64,000 nucleotides of DNA from Harmothoe impar (taxonomy: Eukaryota; Annelida; Polychaeta; Phyllodocida; Polynoidae), in the NCBI GenBank assembly GCA_947462335.1, contig OX381707.1:61295773-61359772 (forward strand), in the 5' to 3' direction. Positions 10,001-22,330 of this stretch are shown one piece after another. Position 1 is the first letter of the stretch; every line of letters begins with the position of its first letter. The notes under the pieces are model-generated. The model was not told the origin of the DNA and did no database searches. It saw only the letters and a program-made list of their open reading frames with translations. Both the position numbers and the translations under genes were made by a program.

Positions 10001-13000
10001 CCTATTAATGCCCCATTATGGGGGACAAATAATGGGGATGGTGGTCAAAATCTCTCCATACAGCCTTCCATGCCCTCTGGTGGACGTTACAAATACAACG
10101 TTGGGCCAACGTTGGTCTTTTTCTCATTGCTGAGAGTATGTTCAACGTTGGTCCAACATTGATTTGCCAACGTCGGCACAACTTGAATTATCTGATGTTG
10201 TACCAACGTTGGTATATCACAGGGAGTCTTTTCAATGTTGGGCCAACATAGATTTGCCAACGTTGTACCGTTGGCACTGCAACGTTGGCATTACAACGTT
10301 GGCACTGCAACCAGGGTTAGCGCTAGGACATTTTATGGCTTAGCCAGTCTGGCGAATTTGTACTAAAATTGATTAGCCAGATTCAAAATGAAATCGCCAG
10401 ATTAAGAAGGGGAAATTTGTATGAAAATCCATCTCTAATTGTCGATGTTAAGGGAGTGGTCATTTACTGTTCCCTATATTATCACCACGTTGCATTTTTG
10501 GTTAAGGTAGTGTTTATTCCGTGACCTCCTGTCGCAGGGGGGGGGGCAAAGTATTAAATCTTAAATTAACCACCTGTGAAATATTGGTTGGAATCACAAT
10601 TGCCATAAAAAACAGGTACATTTCGGCTGGATTTGAGTGTCTATATTCCTAGCAAAGTAAATCTTAACTAGATACCTTATTTCCCCGTGTGTAAGCCGGG
10701 GCCCGTGTATAAGCCTGCCCCGTGTATAAGCCTGGGCAAAATGTGATTTAGTGTTGTATAAGCCGGGCCCCGAGTATAAGCCCGGGGGTGAAATATATAC
10801 TGAAGAAAAATCATATTTCTGGCCATAACTCGTCTTCTACTTGGTGTATTTACATAATTCTTTCGGCCATGTGACCTCTATTTATTGCTAGCCATTTTAA
10901 AGAGAAATAAAGTTTAAATTGGTAAGAAAATTATTAGAAATGTGGAAGTTAATGTGTCAGAAAAGTATGAAATTCAGAAAATTGTAAGAACGTATCAGGG
11001 TGTTTCTACAGCTTAAGGAATATAAGCCTGCCCCAAGTATAAGCCTGCCCCGTGTATAAGCCTGGACAGTTTACCACTTAGTACTTGTATAAGCCCGGGC
11101 TAATACACGGGGAAATACGGTAGTTTGGGGATGGAGGGTGGCCATTTCCCCTGTGAACACAGGCTGTGTTTCTAACAACAATAACAGGGTCTTTTTTCAC
11201 TCTTGAAAAACGGGTAATGCTAAAGTCTCATCCTTTGGTCAAATAAGTCCTCATATTTAACTTTGAATACCGTAAAACCTCGCGTATAAGCCTAACTCGC
11301 GTATAAGCTGCACGCCGACTTTGGGGCGATCCTATAAGCCGCACCAGGGATCTGATTATGGTGACTTTTAGTACTGTGCCATAGTAGGAAAAACTCGCGT
11401 ATAAGCCGCACCCTGACCCTGGGCCGATGGTATAAGCCGCACCGCCGATCTGACTCGCGTACTAGCCGCGGCTTATACGCGAGGTTTTACGGTAATCAGC
11501 ATTATACGTTAAAATAGGTGCACCTTGTGCTTTTGACGGAGCTGTGTATAGGAAGTCTGAATACAAAAATTCATTGGGTAGATTTTAAGAGCTTTGTCCT
11601 AAGAATATTGACATAAAAATTATCCCCTCCATGTAATATTATACAAATGTCAGAAATGACCCTTGGAGCTTTAGGAGGTATGGGGAGAAGTCCCATGCCG
11701 TTTGTTTCAACTCGATTTATCTTTATTTGTCCATCGATGCATAGTCCTACATACTTTTATTTATATTCAGATTCATGATAAGTGGTAAAGTGATCCCATT
11801 CCATAATACACCAAGTACAGACTTTCAAAAGATATGCAGCTTATATTTCAGAGGGACAATGCAGTTGATTTGAGGGGGGAGGGATTCACTGGTCAGAGTT
11901 GTCAGATTAAAATGATGGTAATTCTAGTTGTTTTGTTTTGTATAAGAAAAAAAAAGATCTCAGATTCTTAAGAAATCAAAATGAGCCTATCATGACTATA
12001 TTTCTCTTGACCTGAGCTTTCCAATGACATGTTACATGATGTATTTCCAATGTGCCCCAATGCCATTCTGTGGCAGAATTCGCCAGTCTGGCGAATCCAA
12101 TAGCAAGGAGGTTCGCCAGATTCATGTTTGATTCGGCATTGGCGATCTGGCGAATGGCTAGCGCAAACCCTGGCAACGTTGCCACTTCAACGTTGGCACA
12201 ACGTTGAAATATTGCCGGTGACGGTGCCGGCCATTGCCAACGTTGGCCCAACGTGTCCTTGCTAGCTGGGCACAGTTGTGGGCCCGGGAATAAAGCTGTG
12301 GGGCCGGGATTTCTTAAGTTAGTACAGTAGAATGCACCCATACATTGACAGTCAACATAATATATTACATGCTTTTCTCTTCTATTGCAATGTTTTGAAC
12401 TATTTTTTACTGTAATTGTCACCGACCTAGATGTTATTTCTCATCAATTATATTTTTGATTGCCATCAATCCCTTAATTTTCTACAAAATAACCAGGCTC
12501 TCTGTTCAGAGATGCCACTTTTCCTACTTTTGCAGGAGTTCCTACATTTGTATGGAATTTCCGTATTGAATTGAGTTAATCTTTTAGGGAAGATTTACCA
12601 AAATTGTGAGATTTCCTACTTTCGGTTGGCGACTTAGTGGCATCTATGCTGTTTTACTCTCTAGAAACCTTAATAATGGTCCGATTCACAAGCCGTAAAA
12701 AGTGGCATGTAGACCAGGATTGGAGCCTTGCTACGGGCCACCCGGGCCCGTAGCAAACTTTAACTTTTGAGGTCTTAGGGTCCCCATGGCCTCCACTTTG
12801 GCCCCGGCGAAAAGAGTTTTACAACAAATTATAACCCTTTTATTTCATTGAAATACTATGTGTCGTTCTTTTGACATGTATACTTCACATGAAAATGATA
12901 ACTAAGGCCTTATGATAGAGTGAAATTAGTCACAAAGTTTTTATACCTTTCTAGAGAATCATTTCAAATTTTCTTTGCCAAAACGCCCCCTCTAAGCCGA

Positions 13001-16000
13001 ATGTGAGTCTGAAGGGGAATATTCGGCTTATATGAAATCAAAAACGCCAAAATAAATTCTGCTTATAGGCGGGTTTTTAAGGCAGTTACAGTTTGTCAAT
13101 TTCATTGTCACCCCCTTATACGTTTCCACTGTATTAAAACGCATAAAAATCGACCAATTGGGCTACATATTTCTCTGCTTCTACCTATTTAACCATGAGT
13201 GCAATGTCTTTTCAGCTACAAGTGAGTGCTATAGGTCTGTAGCTAATCGATTTGGTATAGCCAAATCAACAGCCCATTCCGTTGTCACCCGCCTGATTAA
13301 GAGCATCACCTTCTTTCTGCGCGATGTGGTAATAAGATGGCCACAAGGCGAAGCCCGGATCCAAACAGCACGGAAGTTCTTTGCCCTATGTGGCCTTCCC
13401 AATGTCATTGGGGCCGTCGACGGATGCCACATTGGTAAATTTTACCTATTTTTTCAACCCTTCCCTCACCACAGCTATGTGCCAAAGTTCTGTTATTCAC
13501 CTAATAGTTGGTATATTTAGATACCCAATAACAAATTCCATTGTATTGAAGTGCTTTGGGCCATACCTAAATTAGTTTTTTCCAGGATTCTGTCCATTCC
13601 AAACTGAGCATTGAACACATAAAAAAGAAAATTACTAACTACCTACTGTATAAATAAGTAAGCAATACACTAAAGTATTATGTTGTAAGATTCACAATTC
13701 ACATTTTGCTACGAAATATAGAGTTATAATAAATAGTTCAGATACAGCAGTTACCGTAAATTCTCGCGCAGAAGACTCAGCTTTCTTTTGATACCAAACT
13801 TGCCTATATAGGGTGCGGCTTATACGAGAGTTTTTATTAGTATACTACAGTACCAAAATTGCAATATTCAGACCCCATCGTATGTTAAGCGAAATACACT
13901 TTGTTAAAACAAAATATCGGCTTTTTCTTCAACATACAGTAATTGACCAATTACTCAGATAAATACCCTTTACAACAACTGTGCTTATTTGAAACACCTT
14001 GTACTATTACAGGCTGTACGTCAGTACATTTCATTGTATAACAGTTTGTGATATGTTCCACATGGGTTTGCTTGTAGAAATCCTAGCCCCCAACGAGAAC
14101 CCAGATTCATACTACAACCGGAACAAGGACCACTCGGTTCTCCTGATGGCTGTATGTGATGCGGATAAAATGTTGACGCACATCAGCATTGGATTTCCGG
14201 GCAGAACCCATGACTCCCGTGCCCTTGAGCGGAGTGCAGTTGGGAAAGATATTCCCGAAAGGTAATGTTTACAGAACCGATCACCAGTCTGGATTATAAT
14301 ATTGCCGGGCAGTAAGGTTTGGGATCATATATGGGCTTAAAATAGAAAAGTCCGATTTGTTCCATATTTTAATGCCTGATATAATGTATTTTAATTGCTA
14401 TTACAATATCATATTTGGAGGCCAGGGCACAAAATAAAGTGATTATGGGCAATAACAGCACAAATTACAGGCTCATAAGTCACCGACGAATAGCATTTTA
14501 CAGGGTATTTTCAATCATAGCGTCCACTCTAAAACTAGTCGATTGAGCCATGGTGAGAAAATTAGTAAAAATTATACACTGAACCCTTTGATAATACATT
14601 AGATAAAGTAGCTAGACATGAAGAATGATCATATACAGAGCTGCCAACCTCAAAACTTCCAAAATCGTATTTTTTGGGTAATTTTTTGCTTGAAAAGCGT
14701 ATTTAGCGTACTCCCTTCCCCCCAAAAGCGTACTAAAAGCGTACTTTTGATTTAGGGTCCCTGCATTAATATAACATTAATAAAAACATGATAATTTATC
14801 TGTTCCATATGATAGCCTGTAGCTCCAAATATCTATGGCCCATAGATATTTGGAGCTACGGGCTATCATGGAACAGACAAATAGTATGGGCCCGGACCTT
14901 TAGCTGTGGGCCAGGGAATATATTTTGCTCTTTTCAAAGAGAAATTCATATATATTCCTGGGTTATCTATGTTAAAACGAGACCAAATCGCCTCATTTGC
15001 TCATATTTTTCTCTTTCCAACGACATACTACATACTTTATCAGGAATGTTCCTATCAAATATCTTGCCAAATTTCCTGTGGGCCACCCGGGCCCATAGGA
15101 AGGTAATTCTCAGGAAAACTACGGGCCCAGACCCAAAATTATGGGCCATTAGCTCCCGGGCCTGGGGGGGGAGGGCAAAAGAATTGCACCCCTTTTTAGC
15201 CCAAAAGCCAGCGCACCACTGGGTTCTATAAGCGAGAAATATCTAGGACTAAAATGTGTACTCAAAATATATGAAATAATAGCCAATAAAAGCCAAAAAG
15301 CGTACTGCATACCTCAAAAGCGTACTAAATCGTACTCAAAATGCAAAAGGGTATTCTGGGTCAAAATGAGGCCAAAAAGCGTACTAATACGCCAAAAGCG
15401 TACTACTTGGCAGCCCTCTCATATAGAACCTTCTGGTTCATTTTCTACTAAACTGAAGTTTGAGCCCTAATCCTCCGACCATGTCACCTTAAGCAGGCCT
15501 ATAGTACAATTTTCATTGACCTATGATGTGGCCCACAGTCAGGCCTACAGTATTGTCCAAAAATGTAGGTGTGCCTTTTACCCCAGTTGTTAAATTAAAC
15601 TAACTTAACTCTATGTTCTACGTCCGCCCCAGATATGGCAACAATTTCTATCTCCTTGGCGATAGTGCGTTCACCCAGCAACAATGGCTGATGGCCTCTT
15701 ACAAGTAAGTATGGCAATGCGATTCCTTTGGTTTCAATAAATTATCAGGATAACGGAACTAATATATGAAAACCTAAATTATTTCTGTTACACCTGTAGA
15801 GTACGTTGTACAATTTGTATTGTTGGCTTGCACTAGTCCATATTGGCATCAATACTGTGTGACTCTATGTGGATCCCCCCACCCCTCCCTCTTATCTGTG
15901 GGTATCCCGCGGGATCAGACTGCGGACATAGTATCAGTACCCCATGCCTCATTTGTTTTCTAAATCGCAACTTGGACAAAGCTCAATGGTTTCATGATAT

Positions 16001-18131
16001 ATGAAACAAGGGCTGTCTAATACTAGTAGTGTAATCCAAAAGTGTGTAACTCAAGTGCTTTTTTGGGAATTAATTGCCAGCGATTGATGGGGTTGCTTAT
16101 CTGTGGGTACCCTGCAGGGTAGGACTACGGCACATGGTATCAGTACTTGATGCCTAAATTTGTTCCTAAATCGGAACTTAAAGAAAACTCAATGGTTCCA
16201 TGATGTATACAGAGAAGCCTTTCCAATGGTGTATTCCAATAGTCTGTAAGTTGAGTGGTCTTTTCAGAATTAATTGCCAAACATTGATGGGGTTGCTTAT
16301 CTGTGGGTACCCCACAGGGTCGGACTACGGCACATGGTATCAGTTCTCGATGGGTAAATTTTTTCCTATATCGGAATTTAAACAAAACTCAATGGTTCCA
16401 GAATGAAGACAGCTAGGGCTTTCTAATGTTGTATTGCAATAGTCTGTAAGTTGAGTGGTCTTTTCAGAATTAATTGCCAAAGATTGATGGGTTTTGTTAT
16501 CTCTGGGTATCCAGCAGGGTCAGACAATGGCACATGGTACCAGTACTCCATGCCTATGTTTTTTTCTAAATCGAAACTTGAACAAAACTCAATGGTTCCA
16601 TAATATATGAAGCAAGGACTCTCTAATAGTGTATTCCAATAGTCTGTAGAGCTGGTGCTTTGTTCAAAATTAATTGCCAAATTCGAGATACCAGGTAGGC
16701 TTAGTCTTACTTTTTGCAGGAAAATTTACATAAGTCAGGTCCCCGTAATTAACTGTGCCCGGCAATAACCCCAAACCAGTTAATCATAACCTAGGCTATT
16801 CATTGATGTTTAAATTGTGAAAATCGATTGAGTAGTCCCACAGATATTACTATATTGTCCATTATCCCATGTTTAAGCTGAGTAGCCTGCCACTTTTAGC
16901 ACTATCGCGACCTACGCGTACCCGAGACACACATTGTACCAGGATTGCGCTGTAACCACTCTATTCATATATCTCTATGGGTACTCCGAGACCCCCCCCA
17001 CCCCCATCCCCTTTCTTTATATTATTACTTTGTAGTGCCTCTACTTGGGTCCTCCAATTTTTTTCCATATCACTCTGTCAGTTTTTAGCAGAGGCTGCAT
17101 GTCACTTTTTATGTATCATATATAGGGACTTCTAAAAAAATTCCCGTGGGTCGATTTTTATCATTAATTTTTCTGTGGCCGTCAATTTTTTAAAGGGACG
17201 TGTCACTCAAGAATTTTTTCCCATGTAGAGGGACTTTGTACCAAAAAATGTTCAATGGAACTTCTCAGTTTCTTCTTATCCCGAGTTTGCGGGTACATAG
17301 TTGCCCCAGTCCCTCCCCCGATCTCTCCTGTCCCTTCCCCTACCTCTCCTGTCCTCCCCTGTCTGTTCTCCAAGATACGGACCCTATTCATACCCTCCCC
17401 AGCCTACCTTCGTATGTTGCTACATATTATGACGTCATACAGGGAATTTCCTGGGGGTTTCCCGGAATGTAGACTGGTTTTTGGACATTTTTCTATTTGA
17501 GACAGGTGGAAATGTCCGTATCTTGAGATGGCCATGTTTTGTTTGCTTTAATATCAGCCTACCCTTGTTACCATGAGATCTATATAAAATATTCTAGAAC
17601 TATATTTGTGAGACCATGTCTGTATTCTGTTGATTACTGCCCTGCGGGGAGGACTTTCCCGGCCCAATGTAACACCCTACCACTGTCACATTGCAACAAT
17701 TCCTGTCAAAATCCCTGCACATTTTGATTTAGATTTCACGTCGCAGTGGTCCTGACCACAGTTATATAGGTATACGTCTCGTATAGTTGAAACATTAACA
17801 ACACATTTTTCTTCTATCACACAGGAATGTGACCCAGCATATGCTTCGACAAAAGGATTTTAACAAAATCCATTCCAAGGGCAGAGTCGTCATTGAGAAT
17901 TTGTTTGCCGACATCAAAAATGTCTCAAGGAAGCTAGTTCATATGGAAGGCCGGCGTTTTGACCTGATATGTAAGACTGTAGAAGTGGCATGTTGTCTCC
18001 ACAACTTTGTGAAACTGCATGAAGGCGCGATCTGGGATTTGCCCCCCATCAATGGACACTGTGGCGCCATCGTGGAAAACGTTCCACAAGATCGTCATGC
18101 TTACCGTGAGTGGCTGTCTCACAACTACTAG
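6829..18131 (+). CDS. HARBI1-like: HARBI1-like PIF/Harbinger DDE transposase or nuclease, six exons
   Basis: Model: join 6829-7016, 8877-9031, 13216-13434, 14078-14261, 15633-15704, 17825-18131, all GT-AG with matching phases; 1125 nt, 374 residues, a usual length for the family. The N-terminus is hydrophobic then Arg-rich. A segment reading DDIDFHMHFRMKRSTFEIL (about 69-87) matches the family's pre-HTH region, and a helix-turn-helix-like segment covers about 118-145 (VANRFGIAKSTAHSVV). The RNase-H-like catalytic core keeps all three acidic residues: D183 in GAVDGCHI, D233 in RTHDSRAL and E297 in RVVIENLF. Known role of the family: metal-dependent DNA cutting and joining by the transposase; HARBI1 itself is a domesticated relative. 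No frame break is present, although introns are full of repeats. Five introns are unusual for a mobile copy and fit a host-maintained gene. Exon 1 is the least certain part. Confidence 0.85.
7116..8483. mobile_element. Non-autonomous hAT-like element in intron 1 of the transposase gene
   Basis: The left end CAGGGATTTTGACAGG and the right end CCTGTCAAAACCCCTG are inverted repeats. Both are flanked by TCCTAA (7110-7115 and 8484-8489). The interior has A/T-rich words, a 12-bp ttataacgtt-type tandem at 8033-8120, and a nested unit near 7245-7672 with atgtcatcgatacc-like ends. No transposase frame was seen. Confidence 0.65.
8877..9031 (+). CDS. HARBI1-like gene, exon 2
   Basis: The acceptor is tttctagctttttcag|g and the donor ATCG|GTAAGT. 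It encodes the segment DDIDFHMHFRMKRSTFEILV and then FLWWI, both typical of the region before the helix-turn-helix. An internal ATG at 8890 would give a 307-residue protein if exon 1 is wrong. Confidence 0.8.
10675..11120. mobile_element. CCGTA-family MITE, TA target site
   Basis: The left end CCTTATTTCCCCGTGTGTAA is matched by the right end, which inverted reads CCGTATTTCCCCGTGTATTA. TA flanks both sides. Subterminal copies of gtataagcc are repeated in the interior. Confidence 0.75.
11270..11492. mobile_element. CCGTA-family MITE, TA target site
   Basis: The ends are a perfect inverted repeat over more than 20 bp starting CCGTAAAACCTCGCGTATAA, flanked by TA. The interior is a run of tataagccgcac-like words. 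At 223 bp it is a well-preserved copy of the family. Confidence 0.85.
12508..12655. mobile_element. Small MITE with AGATGCCACT ends
   Basis: Inverted termini AGATGCCACT and AGTGGCATCT bound about 145 bp. They resemble short hAT MITEs. No clear target duplication was seen. Confidence 0.45.
13216..13434 (+). CDS. HARBI1-like gene, exon 3
   Basis: The acceptor is gtcttttcag|ct and the donor ATTG|GTAAAT. It encodes the helix-turn-helix-like region and ends in the first catalytic motif, GAVDGCHI (D183). It lies 4.2 kb after exon 2, beyond a nest of transposons. Confidence 0.85.
13754..13890 (+). mobile_element. Truncated CCGTA-family MITE
   Basis: It begins CCGTAAATTCTCGCGCAGAA and follows the interior of the complete copy at 59705-59943 (shared words such as ttgataccaaac and gagtttttat) until about 13890, where the match ends. 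The right terminus is missing. Confidence 0.6.
14078..14261 (+). CDS. HARBI1-like gene, exon 4
   Basis: The acceptor is tttgcttgtag|aa and the donor AAAG|GTAATG. It encodes ILAPNENPDSYYNRNKDHS, the usual segment after the first Asp, and the second catalytic motif FPGRTHDSRAL (D233). Confidence 0.85.
14636..15418. mobile_element. hAT-like element with CAGAGCTGCC ends, intron 4 of the transposase gene
   Basis: The left end CAGAGCTGCCAA and the right end TTGGCAGCCCTC are inverted repeats flanked by TCATATA on both sides (14629-14635 and 15419-15425). Subterminal words aaaagcgtact are repeated near both ends. The centre carries a separate hairpin (14801-14876) and gggcccg-rich sequence related to 12720-12780. 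Confidence 0.7.
14801..14876. repeat. Near-perfect hairpin, 38-bp arms and no loop
   Basis: The left arm starts tgttccatatgatagcctgt and the right arm is its inverted copy ending ggctatcatggaaca, with only a few mismatches. The centre is ctatggcccatag. It probably comes from a small foldback element. Confidence 0.8.
15633..15704 (+). CDS. HARBI1-like gene, exon 5 (short)
   Basis: A 72-nt exon between cgtccgccccag and a TACAA|GTAAGT donor. It encodes RYGNNFYLLGDSAF and then QQQWLMASYK, the conserved LLGDSAF segment of Harbinger transposases. It is too short to show as an open frame by itself. Confidence 0.8.
15880..16690 (+). repeat. Tandem repeat of about 202 bp, four diverged copies
   Basis: Units are marked by ttgatggggttgcttatctg at 16083 and 16284 and a related word at 16486, and by the phrase ggcacatggta. 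A more diverged first unit begins near 15888. It lies in intron 5 of the transposase gene. Reading frames on the minus strand here follow the repeat and are not coding. Confidence 0.75.
17825..18131 (+). CDS. HARBI1-like gene, exon 6 (C-terminus and stop)
   Basis: The acceptor is cttctatcacacag|g. It encodes the third catalytic motif HSKGRVVIENLFADIK (E297), then the CCLHNF motif typical of the family's C-terminal core, and ends at TAG 18129-18131. Confidence 0.88.
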
Positions 18132-18701
18132 TGTGCCTACTACAATAGTGTGTGCCTACGACTTTGATGAACATTATGAACTCAGAGAAGGAGGATGAGA
18201 ACAGATTTTCCCTTCCACTCTCCTACCCTTTCCCTTTTCCTAATGAAACATTGCCCGAGGTTCGCACTAGCCGTTCGCCATATCGCTTTTGCCGAATTAA
18301 ACCTCAATCTGACGAACTGAGGTCCCATATACGTGGCCAGACTGGCGAATCACCCACCAGAATGACATTGTCTTGATTGGAAAGCTAAGATCTTGGACAA
18401 GGCAATCTTGTAAAGGTCATCAATATGTATATCAAGAATCGGAAATTTCCCAATTTTCTTAAACAAAATTGTATAAGTTCTGGAAATTTTGTCTTCAATT
18501 TATTGCCAAAAGAATTCACAAGTTTTGTGATGTCTTTTCTTCTGCATTGCTGTTGGTCTTCTTAATACATCAATGAAGCTTTTGATAGTAATTCACCATA
18601 AGCACATTATGCTTTCTTCACAACGAAAGTTGAATTATACTTACACCCTATTCCAGGGTGTAAAGGGTTCAAAATTGTACAGTGTATAAAACAAATACTG
18701 G

Positions 18702-18707
18702 AATAAA
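18702..18707 (+). promoter_or_regulatory. Candidate polyadenylation signal of the HARBI1-like gene
   Basis: AATAAA lies about 570 bp after the TAG stop, the first clear signal downstream in this orientation. The intervening sequence has no other gene and carries a fragment related to the GCGCTAG element near 18255-18350. Confidence 0.4.
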
Positions 18708-19647
18708 ACATGTAAAAGGTTTAATTCAATGACATCTTGTATGAACCAAAGTCAACAATAATCTGTTATGACAAAAAGACATGATGCTGTAAAACTTGCA
18801 TAAACAAACATACACATTCTAGTGGAGCGGATTTCATCATAGTTAGTTATGAATTTTAAAAAAACAAAGAGATTCACAATTCACATATTTAAATTTTTCA
18901 TATATCTTGATTACTGCCCTTTGGCAAAGTACACCTGAGACACCTGAGATTTGCACCCCATGTTGGCCCATCACAGGGCTCTTTTTGACAATGTGCCACA
19001 AAGTAGGCATGAATAGCGGGTTTGTCTGTGTCAAAGCTATTAAAGTGTGTTTCCTCTATACTAGATTTATCTCCTTACTGTAAGGTGTACATAATGAACT
19101 GTGAGAAATACCATGAGGATCAAATCAAAATTACATGGTCTCTTATGGACCCTCTTCACAGATCTCACACTTTCTCCCCTGGGTTGAATCAAAAGTTAAA
19201 TGAAATACCTATCATGGGAACGTGTCTCTCAATACATCCACAAAATGAATTACAGGTAACAATGTATGAGCAGCTAATATGTATAACCGGGTAGTGTCGA
19301 TCCACATTAACTATTAATTTCATGGTCTATGATATATAATGCATCAATAAAAATGAATTGCCAATCTTAATTCACCTTCGTTGTTACGCAGGAAATCCTA
19401 ATGGCCAAAATAAATGGTTTTCTTTCATTGCCTCCATACGTGCCACCCTGCTATATATGTTTACCAGTCATAAATTGTTTAATCTATTGCCAAATAGCTT
19501 TGCATCAGTACCTTGTACAGTATTTTACCAACCTAGCTACATCCATTTTTTCTTTCTTCTCACTGTGTTTTAAGTAATTGTTAGAGAAAATGTTAATACA
19601 ATTAAACAGCTATGATAGCCGTGGATAAAGTACAGGCATTGAATATA

Positions 19648-21754
19648 CAGTCAACTCCCTCTGTTGCGACCACCGTTGGGACAATCTAAAAGTGGTCGCA
19701 ATAGTGAGGTGGTCGCACGGGGGGGAGTCAAGGTTATGCACAGATAAATAAGGAAACTGTTGTTTTTTAAAATTGTTTCGCAACCATTGTACAATGCAAT
19801 GACATTATTACGCAGTGCTTAAGACCATTATCATTTCTCTCTTTTTGTCAGTTACTCGCAGCTGCTGTATTTAATCATCATGCCGATCCTATGGGGTTGA
19901 TACACTCCCCGGAGGATCGGCATGATACATGCATGCAGGAGTTGTGACTTACTCAAGTGGCCAGGGCAGAATGGTGATAACCAGGGGCATCAAACATTAA
20001 AGCAAGGTACATAAAACAATAATGATAGTGTATGTAACATGATTCTATTCAATTAGAGGATCTCCCCCTCCACTGCACAGCCATTTCCTTACTTCAAAGA
20101 GTTCTACCTCCCCCGCCCCACACGCACACCCACCCGGGGGTGCAGAGTCCCCCCCCCCTGTGGTTGGAAAGTCGCCGAAATTAAGGCCCCAGGTCCCAAG
20201 GTCGTTTTTAGACCCTTTATCCTATACTCTATTTTGGGCAAAAGTCGCCAGGTCGCTTTTATTATTGTCACAGGTGGCCAGGAAAATGGCCCAGGTCGCC
20301 AAGTCGCTTTTTACCCCTCTGGAGCCACTCACATATCCAGTGGTCGGAGTGAAGAGCAACAGAGCCCCCCACCCCCCTCACCTGTACAGTAGGCGGGATG
20401 GAGAGGGGCAGAGGTCCCTTCACATACCTGTCCAATAATCGGGGTGGGGAGGGGTAGAGGTCCCTTCACATACCTGTCCAATAATCGGGGTGGGGAAGGG
20501 TAGAGGTCCCTTCACATACCTGTCCAATAATCGGGGTGGAGAGGGGCAGAGGTCCCTTCACATACCTGTCCAATAAGCGGGGTGGAGAGGGGCAGAGGTC
20601 CCTTCACATACCTGTCCAATAATCGGGGTGGAGAGGGGCAGAGGTCCCTTCACATACCTGTCCAATAATCGGGGTGGAGAGGGGCAGAGGTCCCTTCACA
20701 TACCTGTCCAATAATCGGGGTGGGGAGGGGTAGAGGTCCCTTCACATACCTTTCCAATAGTCGGGGTAGAGAGGGGCAGAGGTCCCTTCACATACCTGTC
20801 CAGTAGTCGGGGTGGAGAGGGGCAGAGGTCCCTTCAAAGACCTTCACAGTAGTCGGGGTGGAGAGGGGCAGAGGGCCCTTCACAGACCTGTCCAGTAGTC
20901 GGGGTGGAGACGGGCAGAGGTCCCTTCAAAGACCTTCACAGTAGTCGGGGTGGAGAGGGGCAGAGGTCCCTTCACAGACCTGTCCAGTAGTCGGGGTGGA
21001 GAGGGGCAGAGGTCCCTTCAAAGACCTTCACAGTAGTCGGGGTGGAGAGGGGCAGAGGTCCCTTCACAGACCTGTCCAGTGATCGGGGTGGAGAGGGGCA
21101 GAGGTCCCTTCACAGACCTGTCCAGTAGTCGGGGTGGAGACGGGCAGAGGTCCCTTCAAAGACCTTCACAGTAGTCGGTGTGGAGAGGGGCAGAGGTCCC
21201 TTCACAGACCTGTCCAGTGATCGGGGTGGAGAGGGGCAGAGGGCCCTTCACAGACCTGTCCAGTAGTCGGGGTGGAGACGGGCAGAGGTCCCTTCAAAGA
21301 CCTTCACAGTAGTCGGGGTGGAGAGGGGCAGAGGTCCCTTCACAGACCTGTCCAGTGATCGGGGTGGAGAGGGGCAGAGGTCCCTTCACAGACCTGTCCA
21401 GTAGTCGGGGTGGAGACGGGCAGAGGTCCCTTCACAGACCTGTCCAGTGATCGGGGTGGAGAGGGGCAGAGGTCCCTTAACAGACCTGAACAGTGGCCGC
21501 AGTCGAGAAGGGCAAAGGGCCCGGGCCCTTCACTTCTTAAAGGATACCTGGTGGTCGCATTAGAGGGATTAAAATGCTATTTGGGACTGATAATTTGGTG
21601 GTCGGAGGGCGGGGTGGTCGCATTAGAGGGGTGGTCGCATTAGGGGGAGTTTGTCATATTAAAATAAAGGGAAAAACGGTTGGGACTTTCCAAAAGTGGT
21701 CGCAATGGTGAGGTGGTCGCTCTAGAGAGGTGGTCGTTAAGAGGGAGTTGACTG
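19648..21754. mobile_element. pogo/Tigger-like non-autonomous element carrying a minisatellite
   Basis: The left end CAGTCAACTCCCTCT and the right end AGAGGGAGTTGACTG are perfect 15-bp inverted repeats. TA flanks both sides (19646-19647 and 21755-21756). Both subterminal regions carry words such as gtggtcgcaat and gaggtggtcgc. The CAGT start and TA target fit pogo/Tigger-type Tc1/mariner elements. The interior is a 46-bp minisatellite (about 20400-21500), not a transposase. Confidence 0.8.
20400..21500 (+). repeat. 46-bp minisatellite, about 24 units
   Basis: Unit words are ggggtggagaggggcagagg and tcccttcaca. Three variants occur: acatacctgtccaataa (left half), acagacctgtccagtag, and aaagaccttcacagtag. 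In the right half the last two alternate, giving a 92-bp higher-order repeat. Confidence 0.9.
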
Positions 21755-22330
21755 TATCATACCACCTGTATAGCATATTAAATTTTAGTCTCCCTTCTGA
21801 ATATACTGGAGTAAATCCTGAACTTTTATTTCTGTTGGACACCACAGACACACATTTGCACACACTAACTTGAATTTCTCATTTCCAGATAGTAGTACTC
21901 TATTATGAAAACACACGGCTGATATGGTAGCATTTCAGTGGTCACGATTTACCTCTTAATAAAGTAAGGTTTTATTTTCCTCCACACTCGGAAGTATTCA
22001 CTCTTTTGCCTATAACATGTTTATAAGAACGATATGTAAAACGACACTTGAAAGAAAAACAACATAATGATACTGGTTACATAATCAACATAAAAGAAAT
22101 GACGAGTAAAGCAGACCCCACCCCTCTGGGCCTTTGTATAAACAACAATGCTGCCCTACCAAACTAGCATTCCTATATGGAATGTTTAAACCACAGCGGA
22201 GGGCTGAGACAAAGGAGCTCACACCTTGGTTATTTCTGTATACACCCACGGTGAAGGGGAAAGACAAATGAATCGCACCTTGGGTATATCGTATACCCTA
22301 ACATAATCGAGGGTTAAGTCAGATAGACGA

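Larger units (their letters stand above)
10312..12172. mobile_element. GCGCTAG-ended hAT-like element nested in the previous one
   Basis: The left end CAGGGTTAGCGCTAG and the right end CTAGCGCAAACCCTG are inverted repeats. GCAAC flanks both sides (10307-10311 and 12173-12177). Subterminal words such as cagtctggcgaat occur near both ends, and related sequence is found again at 18255-18350. It contains two smaller MITEs. Confidence 0.7.
9365..12270. mobile_element. CCCAGCCAGC-ended element with CCAACGTTGG repeats, intron 2 of the transposase gene
   Basis: The left end CCCAGCCAGCAAAGATACG and the right end CGTGTCCTTGCTAGCTGGG are inverted repeats, both followed inward by the palindromic word gggccaacgttgg. 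CA flanks each side. The outer parts (9390-9720, 10095-10310, 12170-12255) are made of scattered CCAACGTTGG-type palindromes. The element is interrupted by another at 10312-12172. No coding potential was seen. Confidence 0.7.
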
